Shown here in pieces: positions 5,061 to 6,158 of a stretch of DNA of 6,158 nucleotides. Source of the DNA: an uncultured Streptomyces sp. (GTDB taxonomy: Bacteria; Actinomycetota; Actinomycetes; Streptomycetales; Streptomycetaceae); assembly GCA_946480485.1 (NCBI GenBank), contig CAMLJW010000324.1:1-6158 (forward strand), given 5' to 3'. Position 1 is the first letter of the stretch. Each line of letters opens with the position of its first letter. A model generated the notes under the pieces. That model did no database searches. It was not told where the DNA came from and saw only the letters and a list, made by a program, of their open reading frames with translations. The translations under genes and the position numbers were made by a program.

Positions 5061-5883
5061 GTGCCGCGTCGACGGCAGCCCACCGCCCGTCAGGTACGTG
5101 TCGGCATTGAGCTGCGAAAGCTGCGGGAAGCCGCAGGGCTCAAGGGACGCGAGGCCGCCGTACTGCTCGGGGCGGACTCCGTCCAGATGAGCCAGATCGA
5201 GTCTGGCATCGCCGGTGTGAGCGAGGAGCGCGTACGACGCCTCGCCGCTCACTACACCTGCACAGACGATGAGTTGATCGCAGCGCTGGTGGCGATGGCA
5301 ACCGACCGTACGCGCGGCTGGTGGGAGGAGTACCGGGGCTCACTGCCCACTCCGTTCCTCGACCTCTCGGAACTCGAGCACCACGCCACGTTCCGGCGCG
5401 ACGTGGATTTCCTGCACGTACCGGGGCTACTCCAGACGGAGGACTACGCTCGCGCGCTCTTCTCGTTCACGACGCCCGAACTCCCCGGCAGTGAACTCGA
5501 CGCGTGCGTGAGCCACCGGATGCAGCGGCGTGTAATCATCGAAGGCCCTCGGCCGATCCGCTACAAGGTGGTTCTCCACGAAGCCGCGCTACGGATCAGG
5601 GTGGGCGACCGCGCCGCCTCACGGGAACAGCTCGTCCGCATCCTGGGCTGTCCGAAGCAGATCACGTAGCAGTCCACGTCATCCCGTTCGACCTCGACAA
5701 GTTCGCCGGCGCGGGCAGCACCATGGTGTACGCGGGAGGCGCCGTTCCCCAGTTGGACACGATTGTTCGCGACGCACCCCATGGCACCACGTTCATCGAA
5801 CGCTTTTCCGTGCAGTGGAGGCCGTATCCCTCGACCCGGAGCAGTCGCGCGACTTCATTCACAAGTTGGCAAAGGAACTGTGA
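5061..5883 (+). pseudogene. XRE-family DUF5753 (WhiJ-like) regulator with two frameshifts
   Basis: The chosen start is GTG 5061, with GGTAGG nine bases upstream; it gives the usual opening PRRRQPTARQVRVGIELRKL. The XRE helix-turn-helix spans about 11-65 (LREAAGLKGREAAVLLGA … MSQIESGIAGVSEERVRRL). DUF5753 begins near 85 with GWWEEYRG, followed by ELEHHAT, VPGLLQTEDYARAL and HEAALRIRVG. As written it stops at 5669 (202 residues). A missing base near 5646-5647 moves the frame; after it the sequence continues LSEADHVAVHVIPFDLDKF and VYAGGAVPQLDTIV. A second missing base near 5801-5808 moves it again to RAVEAVSLDPEQSRDFIHKL, ending KEL at TGA 5881-5883. With both repaired the protein is about 274 residues, normal for this family. 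WhiJ-like proteins are DNA-binding regulators of Streptomyces development, usually with a DUF397 partner, here 8 bases downstream. Confidence 0.88.
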
Positions 5884-5891
5884 GGCAGAGC

Positions 5892-6095
5892 ATGGCCACC
5901 CCCGGCAACTGGCAGAAGTCGTCCTTCTCCGGCGGCGTTGAAGGAAACGCCTGCGTCGAACTGTCCGCCACCCCCACAGCCATCCACCTCCGCGAGAGCG
6001 ACATCCCCGCCACCCAGCTCACCACCACCCCCGCCCCCCTGACCCATCTCCTCCACTCCATACGCTCCGGAACCCTCGCCTCACCCTCGGCGTAA
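5892..6095 (+). CDS. DUF397 small protein, partner of the XRE regulator
   Basis: This complete gene encodes 67 residues. ATG 5892 follows GAGG (5882-5885) with a six-base spacer, and the gene begins 8 bases after the XRE stop, which suggests translational coupling. The protein shows the DUF397 signature: WQKSSFSGG near 7-15, NACVEL near 19-24, IHLRESD near 31-37 in the place of the common 'VRDSK', and a C-terminal helix THLLHSIRS. Full length is normal for the family. DUF397 proteins, related to those found in WhiJ-type loci, are usually adjacent to XRE-DUF5753 genes and are thought to modulate them. The tail is unusually rich in threonine and proline (QLTTTPAPL). Unlike its two module neighbours it has no visible lesion. 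The 63 bases after it hold no clear terminator. Confidence 0.92.
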   Translation: MATPGNWQKSSFSGGVEGNACVELSATPTAIHLRESDIPATQLTTTPAPLTHLLHSIRSGTLASPSA

Positions 6096-6158
6096 CGCCA
6101 CGGAGTCCCCGAACGTACGGCGCCGACGGGGCAAGGGCTGCGGCGTCCGGTTCCTCGG

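Noticed and set aside
1..6158. CRISPR array, tRNA/rRNA genes, insertion sequence or transposase
   Set aside because: No regularly spaced repeats, no tRNA-like cloverleaf or rRNA segment, and no transposase motifs or terminal inverted repeats were seen.

Overview
The window looks like chromosomal DNA of a Streptomyces-type actinomycete. It is strongly GC-rich, uses G/C-ending codons, and has no in-frame TTA codon that I could find in the assigned genes. It carries the XRE/DUF5753 – DUF397 – HATPase trio that is typical of that genus. All identifications come from reading the protein sequences and from family knowledge; no search was run.

Left block (1-3113, + strand). A gene entering from the left ends at 95. 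It is followed by a 208-base gap that holds a small hairpin and a possible relic of a minus-strand ATPase 3' end. Next comes an EspG-like (ESX/type VII secretion chaperone-like) gene at 304-1124, split into two frames by an apparent one-base loss in a G run near 696-699. After a strong hairpin at 1136-1156 come a 418-residue alanine/glycine-rich helical protein with a C-terminal glycine-zipper-like region (1225-2481) and a 199-residue protein of unknown function (2514-3113). The order chaperone-like, helical glycine-zipper protein, unknown small protein suggests a type VII-associated substrate cassette. That function is inference.

Middle block (3138-4292, - strand, convergent with the left block). 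Two tandem paralogues of 176 residues each have two membrane helices followed by a soluble domain reminiscent of the DUF3093/bacterial PH-like group. They share an IYHRI–VGR motif and a GGxWxxPMGMD motif.

Right block (4504-6095). This is a WhiJ/AbaA/BldB-like regulatory module. A minus-strand RsbW-like HATPase gene diverges from a plus-strand XRE-DUF5753 regulator, which is followed after 8 bases by an intact DUF397 gene. The divergent intergenic region contains several exact dyads, including a 17-bp palindrome at 4975-4991 that is a good candidate operator. The ATPase has one frameshift and the XRE gene two. With the EspG-like gene that makes four single-base lesions in three genes, each leaving clearly family-like sequence on both sides. 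Either this sequence has uncorrected indel errors, or these genes were lost recently.
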